Source: Plakobranchus ocellatus
Lineage: Eukaryota > Mollusca > Gastropoda > Plakobranchidae
Direction: 5' to 3'
Assembly: GCA_019648995.1 (NCBI GenBank)
Contig: BLXT01000208.1
Location: forward strand, 6,323 to 29,254
Length of the DNA stretch: 22,932 bases
Shown here: positions 21,121 through 22,932 of the stretch, in pieces
Layout: each line of letters opens with the position of its first letter
Position numbering within the stretch: position 1 is the stretch's first letter
Program-made: the position numbers and the translations under genes
Notes under the pieces: model-generated
The model's input: the letters and a program-made list of their open reading frames with translations, nothing else
The model's database searches: none
Told to the model about the DNA's origin: nothing

Positions 21121-21600
21121 CAAGGGATGTCCGAAAAGAAACAGGAAAAGGGGCATAACTCAAAGAGTTTTGATCAGATAAATTTGAAACTCACACAGAT
21201 TGAAATTCACTCTTCCACTACTTCTCAACGTAATCCCCGTGGAGATCGATGCATTTTTGCCAGCGCGACAGCAGCGAATTGATACCCACTCGAAAGAAAT
21301 CAACGTCAAGATTATCAAACCAATTCCTCAATTCACTGATGAGGTATCTTCTGTCTCGAAAGCCATGCCTCCTAAATGGCGCTTCAAGGGTCCAAACAAA
21401 TGAGAGTCAGAGGGTGCTAGGTCTGGATTGTGGGCAGGATGAGGAAGAATTTCCCAACCGTAGCGCTGTAGCCATTGCTGTGTAAAGTTTGCTGAATGAG
21501 GGGTCGCATTATCGTGCTGAAGCACAACACCCCTTCTCAAGAGCCCAGGTCTTTTGCGACGAATTGCTTCTTTAAGGCGGTCAAGAGTGTTGCAGGATAA
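21121..21600 (-). mobile_element. Mariner element, 5'-truncated copy
   Basis: The 3' end is intact: a terminal repeat starting caagggatgtccgaaaagaa at 21121, abutting a TA dinucleotide at 21119-21120 (mariner elements insert at TA). Homology runs leftward in the element through the C-terminal part of the transposase and stops near 21600, where unrelated AT-rich DNA begins. The 5' terminal repeat and the N-terminal DNA-binding half are missing, so the copy cannot move by itself. It is the only clear DNA-transposon protein remnant in the window. Confidence 0.88.
21223..21600 (-). pseudogene. Mariner transposase remnant (DD34D), frameshifted
   Basis: From about 21600 one frame reads TLDRLKEAIRRKRPGLL, then LQHDNATPHSA, GWEILPHPAHNPDLAPSD and LFGPLKRHLGG. 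The second catalytic Asp (HDNA) and the third (APSD) are present with exactly 34 residues between them, the mariner DD34D signature. After FETED the frame is lost by what looks like a one-base deletion near 21330. The terminal part (ISELRNWFDNLDVDFF...YVEK, stop at about 21223) continues in another frame. The first catalytic Asp and the helix-turn-helix region are lost with the 5' truncation. Confidence 0.88.
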
Positions 21601-22160
21601 TTTTGTTTAACAAGATATTAGAATTAAAGAAGAATGCCGTATTATTTATAGTAATTATTATCTGCAGAAAAAGTCCACTGTCTCATGCCGAAAATCTTTC
21701 AAGAAAATAGTTCACTTTTACTGCCATCAAATAAGAAATGATTAATTTGAGCCCTCTAAAAATACTTTTTACATGAGTACAAATCCCTATTTTCGAAAGC
21801 CAGGTGCGTTCTCAGAAACAACTAAAAACATAGTGACATATAAATTGATCCAAAATGGTAAAGCCAATCAATTCTAGCGGAAAGTGCGCAAGAAATCTTC
21901 AGGTGCTAGATCGTTAAACAAACACTGGTAATTCAATTGGATCACTCATTAGCTTAGGATCTTTCCAGAAACGTGATGCAATAGGTTAGAATGCTCTATT
22001 TTCCTTCTTCTTGCTCTTTCATTCTCCATTTTTTAAATGGGGCTGGCAGAGAGATATGAAGTCTCAATTGTTTTAAAAGTTTCATCAATATCGTCTCTTC
22101 CTAATTTGTGCAAAAAGTGGTTTCCCAGTTTGGCCTCGCTCAGCATTACCTTAATTAACT
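21601..22160. other. Non-coding, between mariner remnant and SINE copy 2
   Basis: AT-rich, with no frame or repeat that I can support. The similarity to mariner stops abruptly at its left edge. Confidence 0.4.
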
Positions 22161-22231
22161 CTCCCTGAGATCTGCCAGGACCTTTCTATCGCGGATTCGA
22201 GTCCCCGCCATCGACGCCCTGGCCTGACGGT
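22161..22231 (+). mobile_element. tRNA-derived SINE (copy 2), 5' part decayed
   Basis: Shares with copy 1 the segment ccctgagatctgc..ggacc, then the B box (ggattcgagtcccc, closer to consensus than copy 1) and cgccctggcctgacgg. The A-box half upstream (about 22130-22160) is scrambled, with only 'gctcag' left. The two copies are about 13 kb apart and differ enough to be separate old insertions of one family. Confidence 0.72.
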
Positions 22232-22812
22232 GGGCATGGGAGCCTAAGATCACCCTGTTGTTGACTAGCTGCAAACAAAAAACCAAAATAGCAATAGCTT
22301 AATTAATTATTTACCATGTGGAGTATGCGATCGGTGTAGCCTACAAAGTGAGTTTTATACTTTCCTAACTGCTGATCAATCAATCTATTATTTTTATTCC
22401 AAAACACAGTGAGCTTTTATGGATAATTTGCTGTTTTTAATTCAAGAGCTCTTGACCTTCAATGTTCAATATTTGAAAAATGCAGTCTTTTATAAAGACG
22501 ATTTTTCTTTTCCTTTTTGTTCAGGAAGTACAAGAACTTTGTGACATTGAAATAATTTTATTTTTCACTAAATAAAAGACACTGAGTTAAAAATATTTTT
22601 TTTTGTATTCTTCACTTACAGTAGTTTTTGACATTGTGAAATGTGATGCATTCAACACAGAAAACCAAGATAAATGTAAAATTTGATCCTATTCAACTAA
22701 ATTTTAAGTTCCATGTTATTAACAGTGTGGACAATTGATGTAAATGGTTGTGAACACAAATAGTACATCAAATGAAAATTTTACTCATGTGACAAACTTC
22801 ACAAAGGCAATT
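22232..22812. other. Non-coding, before the right-edge candidate exon
   Basis: AT-rich sequence with T runs (about 22596) and no supported gene. If 22813-22932 is a terminal exon, the part next to it would be its 3' UTR. If the internal GTAAGT is used as a donor, this is intron. Confidence 0.35.
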
Positions 22813-22932
22813 TCAAAGACCAAATAAAAGCTTCTCACTATCTTCCTCTTCGGTTATTGATGGCTCACTTACACCATATGAGCCCATCATTGGAGCATGT
22901 GCCATACACTCTTCTAAAAAAGCTGAGCTGCT
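22813..22932 (-). CDS. Possible partial exon of an unrecognised gene, cut by the window edge
   Basis: On the minus strand the frame is open from the window edge for 39 codons to a TGA at 22815-22813. It reads SSSAFLEECMAHAPMMGSYG and then VSEPSITEEEDSEKLLFGL. The acidic, Ser-rich composition looks more protein-like than the surrounding AT-rich DNA. A strong donor-like GGT|GTAAGT (GT at 22872-22871) lies inside it, so the exon may really end at 22873 with the remainder intronic. I do not recognise the family. The opposite strand is also open over part of this stretch, so coding is only a possibility. Confidence 0.3.
   Translation of the reverse strand, partial: SSSAFLEECMAHAPMMGSYGVSEPSITEEEDSEKLLFGL

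Overview
The window looks like AT-rich nuclear DNA from an invertebrate animal. The evidence is a gene of short exons split by GT-AG introns of 0.5-1.9 kb, tRNA-derived SINE copies, a decayed mariner transposon, palindromic MITE-like repeats and abundant micro- and minisatellites. No bacterial-style gene packing, operons or ribosome binding sites are seen. A lophotrochozoan, perhaps a gastropod mollusc (repeated TCTAGATC motifs, AGT/AGC microsatellite), is a guess and not a demonstrated assignment.

One gene can be reconstructed completely. It is a nine-exon, minus-strand orthologue of CENATAC (CCDC84), the centrosomal and minor-spliceosome-associated protein. Its CDS runs from the ATG at 18144 down to the TGA at 7325. 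All eight splice junctions keep the reading frame and give a 581-residue product. It carries the two family C2H2 zinc-finger patterns, the PPWM...IGP block and the RVGARFD...W(M)PSFGxVW block, in the same order as in the human protein. The last exon adds about 260 residues of Ser/Pro/Asn/Gln-rich, probably disordered sequence not present in the 332-residue human protein. A 33-bp minisatellite lies in the presumed 3' UTR.

At the left edge, 783-916 on the minus strand looks like the first coding exon of an AMP-dependent acyl-CoA synthetase-like gene whose remainder lies outside the window or was not recognised. At the right edge, 22813-22932 on the minus strand is a weaker candidate for a partial exon of another gene.

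The rest is repeat-rich non-coding DNA. 1450-3250 holds two microsatellites and two tandem repeats (42-bp units, and about 95-bp diverged units). 6144-6378 is a SINE-like retroposon with a poly(A) tail and an imperfect target-site duplication. 8863-8960 and about 22161-22231 are related tRNA-derived SINE copies. 12988-13183 is a diverged 30-bp tandem repeat inside CENATAC intron 5. 18900-20100, just upstream of CENATAC, is a hotspot of long imperfect inverted repeats, perfect palindromes and GATCTA repeats. 20780-20890 is a GA microsatellite, and 21121-about 21600 is a 5'-truncated, frameshifted mariner copy. No clearly new multi-gene system was found. The most interesting items are the palindrome cluster and the CENATAC C-terminal extension.
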